64,000 nt of DNA from Psococerastis gibbosa (taxonomy: Eukaryota; Arthropoda; Insecta; Psocodea; Psocidae), in contig OZ020489.1 of NCBI GenBank assembly GCA_963971405.1, forward strand, positions 34,567,047 to 34,631,046, in the 5' to 3' direction. Position 1 is the stretch's first letter. Each line of letters begins with the position of its first letter. The notes under the pieces are model-generated. The model ran no database searches. It was given only the letters and a program-made list of their open reading frames with translations, and was not told where the DNA came from. A program made the position numbers and the translations under genes. This document shows positions 45,701-56,483 of the stretch, one piece after another.

Positions 45701-48700
45701 CCATTGACGCAATGAAAGAGGCGAAAACATGACTTAACCAAATACAGATACGAGTCAATCTGTGTTATAGAGGGGCACAAATCATAATATATCAAAATAT
45801 TTCTTTCTAATGGTTTTCTAGTGGTATATTTTATAGCTCTGCTGTCGACATTTCATGTCATAATAATAATAAATTGTCTTTATTAACAGCGTAGTTAGGG
45901 CCAATGGCCCCTTCTTACGCTAAACTGTGATATACAGTAAGGGTTTTCCCCTCCGGGTTTTAGTTAGTAGTTCAATAACTATCGCCTAAGGCGCTTATTC
46001 CACCGACCGGCTAGGGCTAAATACAAATACGGTGACGTGGTAACAGACATTCAAGACTTAGGCGGGGTTTCCACCGACCTCCCATTGCAGAATGCAAATG
46101 ACATTGACGAAAATATTTGTTTTCCTCTATGCCATAGTTAAAATTGATCAATGATCATACAGTAAAATCACAAACAAACAAACTAAAATTAAAAAATGGC
46201 GTCATGGGATATGTTAATTACAAACATTTTAATAGATTTCTATAAAAAGAAAAACAAACATTTCCGTCAATGTCATTTGCATTCTGCAATGCGAGGTCGA
46301 TGGAAACCCCGCCTAAGTCTTGAATATCTGTTACCACGTCACCGTATGTGTATTTAGCCCTAGCCGGTCGGTGGAATATGCGCCTTAGGTTTAATGTCTA
46401 CCGGTCCTTTAAGTGTACTTTTGTGTCCAGGTGCTGTGAAAAGAATTCCATTATGTCACGAACAATGGAGAGGGACCGGGGTCAAGTATTAGGATTCGCG
46501 TTATTGCTGGCTGAGCTATTCCGACAAATTACAGTGGGAGACGACTCTCGTATAGACGTTCTGGCGCGCGCACTTGGTGACCTGCTCAATATGCTCTTGT
46601 CTAAACCGGCCGTTGACACCATCAAGACTATTTGCCAGATTCTAAAGGTACGCTACTTTGGCTTATATTTTTGTATGCAATTTATTTATCTTTTGTCCAG
46701 TTTTGTCATTATACGCATCGCCGGCCATTATAACTGGGATTTCTCTTGGAAGCTTTAGAGGGCGACACTGTGCCCATTCGGCCGCCTCGTCGTGACAAAG
46801 AGGCCCAGTCCCTGTTTGGTCCGAGGTAAAGCTGGCCATTCACGAGGGCTCCAAACGGACTCCGCGCCAAGCCAAGTGGCGCGTCCTGTTCCATTTGACG
46901 TTAGCGCCATTTAGAGGGGTCATCACGACTACGCTGAACCAGTCGCTCCAAATCTTTCAAATTTTACAGTGTGACGATATGGAAGAGGTACTTCTACACT
47001 ACAATTTGAAAGATTTGGAGCGACTGGTTCAGCGTAGTCGTGATGACCCCTCTTAGGCGGTGTTTCCACATACGTCAATCGTCAATGAGAAATATGAAAT
47101 TGAAGGATATTTCAATTTTACTCAATGCCATTGTTAAAATTGATCAATGATCATAGAGTAAAATCACGCGCTGCAAACAATAACAAACTAAAATGGCGTC
47201 ATGGAATATGTTAAGTACAAACATTTTATATTTTATTGTTTTATAAAACAATTTTCATCCATTAAACAGATCGGTGAAGGTCGATCTTACTTCGGATCTC
47301 CTACTATTATTGGGTTTTTATTAAAAATAATAAGTGTACGAAGAAAACAAATACAAACAAAATTTCAAAAAACAAATGCAAACAAATTTCAAAAATTTTG
47401 GCGCATACGTTTCAATAGAAGAAAAGTGTCATTAGTTGAAAAAACATGTGGAAACACCGCCATCAATGAAAAATTGAAATGTCCTTCAATTAAACCAGTC
47501 ATCCACCTCCTACTGTAACTGTTATTTCGTCCCTCTGGTTACTGGGTTTGTTAATAGTTAGTGGTATTCCTTGTTTGTATCTGCTGGCTGATCCTGGCGA
47601 TTATAATACCGGGGTTTATTTAATACCCTGGTATTTAAAATGTAAACAAGGTAATTTTATAATGGAAAGTGCTACTCAAAATTTGTTTGTTTACAGTTTT
47701 AATCCCAGGATTAAATAAATGCCATTCGCCATGATTAGCCCACTGGTGTTGTGGTTATGTTGAACCTGATTATGTAGATGACGGTGCTTATAAAGTTGGC
47801 GTAAGGCAGCCGTTTGGAAAGTTTGCTGTATGTTCGGGACCTTTGCAATATTAAATATTTCAGTAGTGGGGAATCGTTTTGGTTTTTTATAGATTATTTT
47901 TAAGATTCTCTTTTTGACTTTGGAGAGCCTTTCAAGTTCATTTTGGGACGCTGTTAGCCCCGGAACTACGTCCTGTCTTTTGAGTATGAGTATGAAACAC
48001 TACCAATTCCCTCTTTTTGTGGGCTATGACTTATACGAAGGACAATCGCAGGAGAGTGGGATAATTACTGGAAGTGCTGAATGATCTGTAGTTGACGAAC
48101 AGGAAGTAGGCTTATCTAGCAGTGACTGGAGGCTAGGGCTGATGACCGGTCTGTAGAGTAGTGGTACCATAGCCGGCCAATCGAAATAAGCTGACTGGCA
48201 TCCCTATGCTTATACATAGGATGCAGTATTTCAGGGCTTTGTGATTTTTTTCATGAAATCACAGGATCGAAGTTACAAAATATTTGCGTCCCACTTTCGG
48301 ATTTTGGCCACTTGGTAGCGCTTGGGTGTTTCCCGCACAAATTTAAAAATTGAAATGTAGTAGTCAATATCAATTTAATGTGTCGTTTCATATTAATAAA
48401 TCCATAATGACCCAAATTTAATGAAACAAACTAGTTTTTTGTATCATTCGCACACCTAGGCCTATCTACAGTACAATGGTCAGTGAATATTTAAAAAAAA
48501 AAATGCTCGTGGTATCCTACGCAGTATGCATGAATGTATGGAAGTATCACATACAATACTTCAAATTATGTTCCAACATGAGTTTAGAAAGAGTACTGTA
48601 CTTTACGTTACGGCAAGCATTCATTAGGGCCTTTTCATACAGGTCACTGGGGGTTTGACATTTTAAACCAAACCTCTGTATGAGGAAAGTGGCAAAAAAC

Positions 48701-51700
48701 GTCTTTGCGTCGTGTTCATTAAACATACCACACCACACAGTAAACCATGTATCGGACATTTTCACAACCTCAGCCTTTACCCCTATTTATTCTGACGGGT
48801 AGTTCCTCACTAACGCGATACGGCGACACCTACCATGTCCCCTTACTTTTGACTCCGTAAGCCATGGGTGACAAGTGAAAACTCAAGGTGAGTTCCATGG
48901 AAAAGGCTTCTAAAATACAGCATAATGCAATAACATAAATGTAATAACAAATATACAGTAATTTACAGTGAAGAGGAAGGAACACAACTATTATTTTTGA
49001 CTTTTTTCTTCTGGTAGGTTGTCTTGCTTTGACTTAAAGTTTCAACTCGAATTTCCTTGCTTCAACATTTTCTCTGGCGGGGCGAGATGCCTCCTCTGCT
49101 CCTGTTCCCCGAAATCTATTGCCCTAAAAATGTCAATAATATTAACCTACCGATACATACCAATTAAAATAAGACAACATATTATGTTTTAGTTAATGTA
49201 TGCTATGCAGTGGACCCATAGAGGGAAGTCACTGTCACAAATTATTACTTCGCACGCCTCTTGCATACAAAGGCTTAAAAATGCTTCTCGTAGGTTGTAC
49301 AGTAACTTGTTGCACTCGGTGTGTTTGGGGAGTGTGCTAAGTGACTTAGTTTGGCTACAAGACGGCAACACATGCAACACTTTAAGAAGAATTAAAGCTA
49401 TTGTGGGTTTAATATAAAATACTCACTTACCTTTTAGAAGTATTATAGTTGGCCTACTGTACTTTACATAATGTGTAGCATATAGTGTGAAGTTTTCAAT
49501 CCAACAACCGAACTTATTTTATTAGTAAAGTAGGTATTGCTGTAGAGATTGAATCAAAAAATAATTTTTATCATTTTTGTTTATCAAAAACCCACTCATT
49601 TCTGCTGCGTTGTTCTTGTTTTGAAAATGAATGTTGACTTCAAAACAGGCAGCCAATAGTAGGCCAAGTTTTATAGAACGTTCGAATACACTCACAATTG
49701 TTTCTTAATAAATTAATTTGATTGGTTAAAACTGGGACGGAAATATTTTGTGACTCGGCTCAATGATTATCCTAGTTGGAATCACAGACGGCCCTATACC
49801 GACTAGCATTCTTTTGTAAATATTTATTCTATGAGTGGTACGGACTCTCACCCGAAAGGTATTTGGATCGAGTCCCGCACTTGCTACATTTTCTGGCCAT
49901 GTTTTGGAGGTCATGTAGAGCAGGCAGTCCCGGGCCTACCTTGTTGAGTTTAAGACATGGCTTTATAGCCCTAACTCCGCCAGGTTGGCTAAGTAATAGA
50001 ACATAAAATCATTATTTATTTATTATCTAATGAGGAGGATTCAGCTGGCCAATAACATATGTACGACGATTATTAATAGACAGCTGGGCCCTTCTTCTAA
50101 TTTAGGTTTGGCCATTGCCATTGCAGTATCAAAATGATTGGATATGTCGTAACTCGAAAATTGCCAGTTAGCTTATTTGATAGGTCTTTGTTTGACGGGC
50201 TCTTAATCAGCTGCAAGTAAAGGAGTTATTTATAGTACACTTCCTTATTTTTTTGTATGTGTGTACTGCCGTGTATAAAATGATAAAACTAGTAGCTGTC
50301 GTAATATTAATTTGCTAATTTGTTTTTCCCACATGTAGCTCTGTGGCGTCGAACTGGAACTTAGCGGCATCGCGCTAGAGCCAATTTTCATATGTTTGGA
50401 AGAGTTGAAAGGGGCTCCCGCCTTGGATAGTGTCCGGCCTGTTATTAATTCAGTACTCCAAATTAGACGCTCCGATTGGCGGCCGTCCGCCTACAGCGCA
50501 GATCCACTTCCTGTCGGACACGCCCAAGTTTTTGTAAGTAGTCCTTAAGAGACGGGAGGGTGAAAGACCTTACAAGTTAAAAAAACAATTATGTCACGAA
50601 ATAGCAGTGTTGCAGTCGTTTATGAGGCAACCTGAAAATACAACGCCAGTCAAACCCTTAATGTCCATTTCCGGGCCCTTGGATTTAAACAGAAGGCGTT
50701 GATCATTAATATTCTATGCTACGTCACTGAGTCCAAGCCGAAGATGTTCATATCTAATTCGACACACGTTTGCAACCGGATTAGTGCAGACAGCTCACGC
50801 TTGAAAAGCGTTAACCGCGCTGTTAATAATTACCATCTATTTTTAGAGTGAACCTGTATTTTACGGCCCTGACGGACAGGTTATATCAGAAGAAGAAAGT
50901 TCGTTCTTAAGGGACAACATACCTGTTTCTGAAGATCTGGATGACTATGAACTGTGAGTATGGGACAGCACTTTTTGTAATTACGTTTATGATTCTGACA
51001 TGTAGAAGAATTTCTGATCGTTTGGCTTATGAACTTTCCTGAAAAAATATTAAGGTGCTCGCTGCCGTTCCAAAAATGTTGATATTCGATAGTTCTAGCA
51101 GGTACAACTTTTTAAATTAAGGTTATAACTATATTCTGATTGAGTATGAATCACAATGAATCATCGGTAGGTACAAATCGAATTAGGATTAGGAAATGGC
51201 TGTTGGTATTTCCAGTTTTATTGAAGTCTGTCAAATGCCTTTGGGCTATATTTAAGACCAAAAATTTGCAATGGCTATGTACTGTATGTGTCAACAATAT
51301 CCTGTTAGTATTTTTGATCGGCTTTTAATGGACCATTGAACCCTGCCTTGCCAACGTCCTTGATTTTGGCCACATGAATTTTTTGACCGCTGGGAAACTG
51401 GTGGACGCCTTCGATATCTACCCACACCGGTTACAAGTGGCAATGGACAAGCTGGGACATGCTTACCATTGCCACATTTTAATTGTCATCAATCTGACTT
51501 AGCCAAGTCTTCCTTTATCTGATTCTACTGTGGGCTTACTACAGATATGCCGTTTAGTATTAACTTATTCCTGGGGTTAAGAAGAAGGCCCGCTGAAGGT
51601 ACATTTAACAGGACGGTATCATAACATTCCAACCACTGCTGAAAATGCCAAATTGAATATTTGTCAGCATCTGAGGTATTCGAATAAATTAACTTTTGTT

Positions 51701-51796
51701 TACAGTGACCCCGAGATGATGAATGATGAAGTCTGCGAAGCTTACGACGAATTCCTCAATTCTTTTCCCCAGAATAACCGCTATCATCGTCCTTAG
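36788..51796 (+). CDS. Paip1: Poly(A)-binding-protein-interacting protein 1 (Paip1), 9 coding exons
   Basis: The product is a cytoplasmic translation activator that links PABP to the eIF4A/eIF3 machinery and so promotes mRNA circularisation. Exons: 36788-36915, 39506-39623, 41446-41592, 43451-43624, 45039-45136, 46431-46647, 50339-50533, 50847-50953, 51706-51796. The phases close to 1275 nt, 424 residues and TAG. Residues 66-79 (HSTLNVNAQEFVPQ) are a textbook PAM2 motif that binds the MLLE domain of PABP. Residues about 137-350 form a MIF4G domain (GRYLEFLAPIGDIAESLLED, YTGARICQDLSRKFG, GFALLLAELFRQITVGDD). The tail has the Paip1-type VFYGPDGQVISEEE block and an acidic DPEM...EAYDEFL end resembling PAM1. 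Human PAIP1 is 479 residues. The ATG lies one base after an acceptor at 36785-36786; an in-frame upstream ATG at 36698 is possible if that splice is not used. The choice of exon 3 acceptor is explained in a separate entry. Confidence 0.9.
38921..39465. mobile_element. foldback element with CTTAAGAGGATATGCTACGT termini (Paip1 intron 1)
   Basis: The left terminus is repeated inverted at 39430-39465 (CGTACCATGTCCTCTTAAG) over about 36 nt. The interior is AT-rich and holds a G16 run at 39217-39232. The termini resemble those at 32710-33074. It ends 40 nt before Paip1 exon 2. Confidence 0.75.
39692..40684. mobile_element. large (about 1 kb) foldback in Paip1 intron 2
   Basis: Left-arm blocks (AAGAACAGTTCGTCTATATC, TAACTATCTAACCGA, GCAATGCTTTATACATTA, ATATGGTATATATAA, TTGTTATAACCGAAATGA) return in reverse order and complement on the right up to 40684. 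The arms are about 200-300 nt, interrupted and diverged. The centre carries repeat D copy 2. A tRNA-like SINE starts at the right edge. Confidence 0.75.
40022..40207 (+). repeat. dispersed repeat D, copy 2
   Basis: Near-identical over most of its length to 44637-44824, and related to 18179-18395. It ends CAACTTGGTATGGCGGCCGG. The close match between copies 2 and 3 suggests recent spread. Confidence 0.85.
40683..40790 (+). repeat. tRNA-derived SINE (Paip1 intron 2)
   Basis: A-box-like TAGTCGAGCGGTTAA and B-box-like GTGGGTTAGAATGCC lie at tRNA spacing, followed by a CCAGTTTTTCTATAT and CTAATTTCGGTT tail. The same tail occurs at 40254-40285 and, inverted, at 39875-39912. Confidence 0.7.
41317..41445 (+). 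other. Paip1: alternative Paip1 exon 3 extension containing an in-frame stop
   Basis: A good acceptor (TTGTTTTCAG) at 41316 opens 129 nt in phase with Paip1 that read GMSAFPSQSSALELEGEM and onward until TGA at 41437-41439. A second acceptor, CCCATTTGATATCAG with a pyrimidine-rich tract, ends at 41445 and resumes the same phase without the stop. Using the downstream site gives the full protein. Using the upstream one truncates it right after the PAM2 motif. I take the downstream site as the protein-coding form. Confidence 0.6.
41754..42182. mobile_element. GGCG...TTCCAC foldback element, 429 bp (Paip1 intron 3)
   Basis: The arms GCCCATTCCACATACGTACA then ACGTCAATGAAAATTATGAA are repeated inverted at the right end (TGTGGAATGGGCGCC). 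The core has GTTAAAATTGATCAATGATC and ATGGCGTCATG, shared with the other large members. Confidence 0.85.
42516..43268. mobile_element. GGCG...TTCCAC foldback element with an internal insertion (Paip1 intron 3)
   Basis: The left arm AGGCGCTTTTTCCACCTACG then CAATAGTCAATAGTAAATGT matches the inverted right arm ending AAGCGCCT. The core matches 47055-47491 closely (CATTAAACAGATCGGTGAAG). About 260 bp at roughly 42936-43192, with GT repeats, is absent from that copy and looks like a later insertion. Confidence 0.8.
44637..44824 (+). repeat. dispersed repeat D, copy 3
   Basis: Same sequence and orientation as 40022-40207, and the same GGTATGGCGGCCGG end. It lies in Paip1 intron 4. Confidence 0.85.
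45309..45700. repeat. dispersed repeat E, copy 1, with a 156-bp tandem duplication
   Basis: 45309-45464 and 45465-45620 are almost identical; one A/G difference is seen at CCCCATGRATTTCGG. The unit contains TATAGTGGCCCAT, TTCGGACATTATTTG and TGTATGAATTTTTGGCC. Because 156 is a multiple of three, the - strand frame repeats a 52-residue peptide, which is a by-product and not a gene. Related copies lie at 51329-51480, 56085-56225 and 61090-61270. Confidence 0.85.
45989..46385. mobile_element. nested GGCG...TTCCAC foldback element, 397 bp (Paip1 intron 5)
   Basis: Same nested organisation as 30053-30441: outer arms with ATTCCACCGACCGGCTAGGG, inner element 46060-46314 with arms containing GCAGAATGCAAATG. 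It ends 45 nt upstream of Paip1 exon 6, so the exon's branch point and acceptor lie between the element and the exon, or partly within it. Confidence 0.87.
46911..47055. mobile_element. foldback element with TTAGAGGGGTCATCACGACT termini (Paip1 intron 6)
   Basis: Arms of about 54 nt, including CGCTGAACCAGTCGCTCCAA and its inverse, surround a short loop. The right end abuts or shares its last base with the GGCG-type element beginning at 47055. Confidence 0.85.
47055..47491. mobile_element. GGCG...TTCCAC foldback element, truncated on the right (Paip1 intron 6)
   Basis: Starts AGGCGGTGTTTCCACATACG. An inverse ATGTGGAAACACCGCC appears at 47446-47461, followed by ATCAATGAAAAATTGAAATG. The core is near-identical to that of 42516-43268. 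Confidence 0.8.
47590..47742. repeat. foldback fragment related to 17381-17805
   Basis: Ends GCTGATCCTGGCGATTATAA and TTCGCCATGATTAGC are roughly inverted. It contains TAATACCGGGGTTTATTTAA, as in stan intron 20. Confidence 0.55.
49823..49995 (+). repeat. tRNA-derived SINE, copy 3 (Paip1 intron 6)
   Basis: Carries GAGTGGTACGGACTCTCACC, CGAAAGGT, GATCGAGTCCCGCAC, then TTTCTGGCCATG, CAGGCAGTCCCGGGCC and TATAGCCCTAACTCCGCCAG. It is the best preserved member of the family with copies at 22972-23157 and 26855-26990. Confidence 0.8.
51329..51480. repeat. dispersed repeat E, copy 2 (Paip1 intron 8)
   Basis: Shares GGACCATTGAACCCTG, CCACACCGGTTACAAGTGGC and ATGGACAAGCTGGGACATGC with the other E copies; it is diverged and internally shortened. 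Confidence 0.6.
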
Positions 51797-53872
51797 ATGA
51801 GTATGTGTTGAGTAGAATATTCCTCTCTTTATTATACGAGCTACTTATATTAGGTGTAACCCAATAGCGAGCTCACTTTAGCGACGCTGCTTAAATGTGT
51901 TGTTCTGTTGTTGTGTGACTGCCCATCTAAGATTTTATTCCGTTATGTTTATGTTACTTAGCTTTGCCATAAAATTGTTAGTACTTGTTGTTAACAACCA
52001 CCCTTAATGTTGCCGTGTAAAACACTTGTCTTATTTTACATTCCATAAAGTTCACACTTAAGTTGCTTGGTGTGACGTATTTAATGTTAGATCTACATTT
52101 TATATCGCTTTCATCGTACAGTAATTCAGCAAATTTATCGGTACATTATAGGGCGAAGAAAGTAGATGTACTTTCGTTGAACAGCAACGTTTCGTCCCAG
52201 TACCTGGATATGATTTTTGTTGCCATTGTTATACGGTAATCATTAATATCTAAATCCGTCGAGATAGAAATTATGAAAAATTCAAGACGTTTCTACATTT
52301 TCTGTATTGAAGACTTGAAAACAGTGACAGACCATAATTTTATTATCTACGCAACTACAGACTGCTTTCTAGCCATTGGCATAATTTGTTTCTACGTCGT
52401 ATTTCTTATTTCTGGCAAGTTATCAAAGTGAACATACTGAACACTAACCATCCTGCTGCTGTTATGTTCAATGGTCTCAATGGCCGTATATATGTCTCTT
52501 TGTGAGACCGTCATTGACTGCCTAAACTGCGGGGACAAATGATACCCGGTGAAGCGAAGCAAAACCAGGATTTAGTCCAGTGACTACTACGGTAGCTACT
52601 TAAACTAAGAGAAATTTTAACCAGAGGGACATAATGTGAAACCTCAGATTACAAAAAGGTGGCTAACCAGGTTAGAATAAGCCGAAAGGTTGCTGTAAGG
52701 ACTGCCAAATCTACCTAGGAGAAAATAACAGACTGCAAGTGTTAATATTTTCTCCGGTGATATAAATTGTGGACCTAGAATGAGACAGAGCGTATTAACT
52801 CCCCAAATTATTGACATTATAATAGTTTGACTAAGTTTGGCTTCTAATGTAAAATACTACCGATCATTAGTAATGAAAGGAGTTGTGTCGCTGTCTGAAT
52901 TACCTCAATAACAATGGCGATCTGACCCGCAAATCACATACGAGTATATCATATGAACAACACGGCACTTTTCATTCGTATTTGATGCGCGGTTTCTCTG
53001 TTGTCTTTTTCTTCTTAAAATGGTACGGTATTATGGGAATTTTACCAAACAAAAATAAAATGGGTTTCTTGTTAAAGAACAGGTTGGGTCTTCTACATTG
53101 GTTAAGAGAATTTACGTCCGGTATAATTTTTTGTTATTGTGCTGCTGGAAAAAGTTGGTTATTGCATATGTTACTACCAGGACAAGTGTCTTGGAGAGAG
53201 ACTTTTTAAAGAGTCAGTCCCATAAATAAGTATTTAGTTATGACATTGTTTCGATGACGTTTCCATTTGATTTAGGGAATCACAAGATGGGACCATCAAA
53301 GGAGCCTAGAACGTTATCGAATTGATCAGCGCTATATCTCCATTCATAAGCTTTATGGCCAGATAAGTATAGTGCTTATCTTAAGCTAACGTGTAACGTG
53401 TGCTCCGAATGAATATAGGATAAGGGATACTCTGCTCTTATTTTGTGTCTTTGTATGAGACACGTTTACGGTTTACCTTATGAACCCAGTTGACACCGAA
53501 AAATAGGGCTCAGCCTTCAATGCTTTAAGGCGCATCTGTTTTAACGACACTTGTTCTTCTATAGGCTATATGACATAGAATAGCCTAATAAAACCTTTAA
53601 ATTATATTATGTTATTTTTTTCGGCAATCTGATTTGTGAGCAATGGAGAACGTTCCTGTAGAAAATCCAAGACGGTGGTCCTCTGCTTTGTGGTGATTTG
53701 CACGGCGCATAACCATACTTAAGTTATGGAGATAGGTGCAGTTCAATGTTTAGTTTTTGCAAGTGGCAACCCTGTCCAACTGACCTCAGCCTTGTCTCCT
53801 GACTTATAGAGTGGCGCGTCGTTTCACTTTCATATAGGATCCAACGCTATGACGAGTGAGCAGGAGTTGCTA

Positions 53873-54051
53873 AGGCGTGTATTCCACTGGTCAATAATTC
53901 CGTCATTTGTGATTAAAAAAGTTGAGATTTTTGTTTTTAGGAGACTATTATGTAGATAAGTTAAGTATCTACATAATAGTCTCCTTAAAACAAAAATCTC
54001 AACTGTTTTAATCAGAAATGACGGAATTATTGACCTGTGGAATACCCGCCT
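53873..54051. mobile_element. GGCG...TTCCAC foldback element, 179 bp
   Basis: Starts AGGCGTGTATTCCACTGG, with arms of about 80 nt including TCAATAATTCCGTCATTTGT and GGAGACTATTATGTAGATAA. It shares the latter with 31450-31720. TAA flanks both the GGCG and CGCC ends, consistent with a 3-bp duplication. Confidence 0.87.
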
Positions 54052-56084
54052 AATAAAGTTCATCGATCGAGGCCGAGGCCGCCTTGTTTACGTTCTACAA
54101 CAGGGTTGTCACTCGCGAAAACTAAAATGTTAACTGCCCCTCTCTCCATAAGTTACGTGCGGGGATGCGCCGCGCCTATCAGAGGTCGCTCTTGTTTTTT
54201 ATGTTCTCCATTAATTTTGTCTGATTTGATAGTTGTCACTATACTCACAGCAGATTTATTTTTTCAAAATCAGCATTTGGGCCCAGCACACGAGGCCAGA
54301 TTCTGCACCATTTTAGTTAAGTAGGTAGTTAATGTTACTTATGTTTCATTGCCTGTTGAACGTGAAAATTTTATGCTATTTAAAAAATTACCTTTGTATT
54401 TTTGTAGCATCTTGGAGTGAACTATTTATTGAGCCGTTTGACTATCATGGACTTTTTCATTAATGAACACTGTGCTAAATGCAAATGTTCACAGTAGGAT
54501 AGATTTTGCAATGGGCAATGTGTTCCGGTTGTTAAGCATTCCAAGATGATTCTGCGGCCCTGTGTTTACTATGTGATGCAGGCTATAATAACCAACGTGT
54601 CCATTGTTTAATAAATAACTAATGTCTAGTACTTTAAATAACTGTCTCCCTATGACCTACGCTATCGCAAATCATGATTTTCTTCTTTGTCTAAAAAAAA
54701 CAATTCTTAGACTTATGTTCTTAAATTAAGGGAGAAATTCCAAATTGTTTTGTAAACAAGAAGTGACTGTGGGTTTTAAACGAAATTAATTAAATTCTCG
54801 CTCCACATCCACTAAGTTATGAAAGTGGTCAGATGAAAATACATAAAAAAAAGTTGTATTTTCTCATCTGAAATATTATTACTTCTGAACATCCCGAAAC
54901 AGCGCATTGAACCGGTTTTATAGAATAATTGTCAGTCGGTGAAATAGACTGCTTTTTGAGGAAGCTTGATTTTTTTATGAATTTTTCATATCTTTGAGAT
55001 TAAATAAAGAAATAAGGGCTTTTTATTGTTACTATTACTAAGCCAACCTAGCTTAATTAATTAAGTTTAAAATAAACTGTCATTCTTTGTCAAAAAAAAT
55101 TGAAGTCTCTCCCGTAAATAGAGATTGTAAAGGGCACAGGGTCATTTCAACAATCTATCAGTAAAAACTAGTTATTAAACTATCTGGCACCACTAATGTG
55201 CATAATCTAGGTCTACCCAGCGTCAGCGTACCCTAATTGAATTAATTTACCACTGTGCGACCAGAAATTGAAGATAACGAAATACTGAGTTTCTTCATGA
55301 ATGTATGTTTATTCAAGTATTAAAAAAGGGGGTTTTATTATCTTCAAGTTCGGTATGCGTTATGAGAGTCAATAATTATGTATGTATGCATGTATGTACA
55401 GGTAGGTAGTCATTTGTTCGTAAGTTTTCTTTTAATGAGAAAGAGGGTCAAAACGGAAATTATTTTGCCACCCGCACCCGTATAACTTGCAAAACTAAAT
55501 GAAGATCGGGGATATTTTTGCCTCCTATCATGAAGCCTTAATTTAACATTTTCTAGTTGATAAGTCAAGATCTCGCATTAGACAATAGTAATGTAATATT
55601 ATATAGAGACTCAGCTACCACAATTGATGTTCCACCATTTTCACTGTATCTCATTGTACTACCCACGGAACTGGGTTATTGATTTGTGGTGGCATCTGGC
55701 GTGATCAGTTTAATGCAATATCTTAACTCACCATTCTAGAAAATAGTTGGGTATCTTGTCAAAGTTGATGTAATTTATTCGAATGTTTTGGCAGACTAGC
55801 TTTTTACGTGTGAACATTTTGTAAATTAAGAAATTATAATTATAAAATATCTTCAGCTGCAGATTTTACTCTAGCTTGGTCTTCTCCCGTTACATTAATT
55901 TGTATACCCGTGGTCTAAGCTAGACGGTAAAATCATCTATATCTCTACTTTCGGTAATAGCTTTTAAATTTGTTGTTCAGAATAGAGGGTCGTTTGGACG
56001 TAAATATTTGTGTATTTTTTTTACAAGCCATATGTGTATTGTACTTACTACTTACTAGTAAGTATTGTAGTAGTATTGGAAGGG

Positions 56085-56225
56085 CTTTTTATGGACGTTA
56101 TTGAACCTTGTAATCGACCTCATCGATTTTTGGAACATTATCTGTATTGTTTTCCGTATGAGTTTTATTTAGCATCTAGCGAAGAAGTAGATGTCAAGCC
56201 ACACCTGCTACACGCGATAATAAGA
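56085..56225. repeat. dispersed repeat E, copy 3
   Basis: Contains TTTTTATGGACGTTATTGAA, TTTTTGGAACATTATCTGTA and CCGTATGAGTTTTATTTAGC, matching 61090-61270 and 45309-45700. Confidence 0.65.
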
Positions 56226-56269
56226 GATTATAATATTGAGTGACAGTGGCGGGAAATTCAAACTCTAAC

Positions 56270-56483
56270 ACCCTCTCTTCGAAGTAGCCTATGTGAAAAA
56301 ACATCAACAACATAAAGAATGAACCTAGTCTACTTCGACCAAAAACAATCATTAATAAATTCCCAAAAATGAAATTACCTCTTAAAACCCTCTCTTCGAA
56401 GTAGCCTATGTGAAAAAACATCAAGAATCGACCAAAAACAATCATTAATAAATTTCCCCCCAAAAATAGCACCTCTTAAAAAT
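56270..56483. repeat. two-unit tandem repeat of about 95-117 bp next to the copia element
   Basis: Both units begin ACCCTCTCTTCGAAGTAGCC, share GACCAAAAACAATCATTAAT and end in a CACCTCTTAAA-like block. The first unit has about 20 extra bases (AACATAAAGAATGAACC). The pair lies where the 3' LTR or polypurine tract of the - strand element would be expected. Confidence 0.75.

Larger units (their letters stand above)
51797..56475. other. gene-poor region after Paip1
   Basis: No gene is supported. The first part must contain the Paip1 3' UTR, whose end I could not fix; the nearest clear AATAAA is at about 53586. A relative of the sequence at 18410-18580 lies at about 52440-52690. A 108-codon frame at 52883-53209 has no recognisable domain. 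The rest is AT-rich, apart from the elements listed separately. Confidence 0.5.

Noticed and set aside
52883..53209. 108-codon + strand frame after Paip1
   Set aside because: No recognisable domain, no splice or promoter support, composition like the surrounding DNA.
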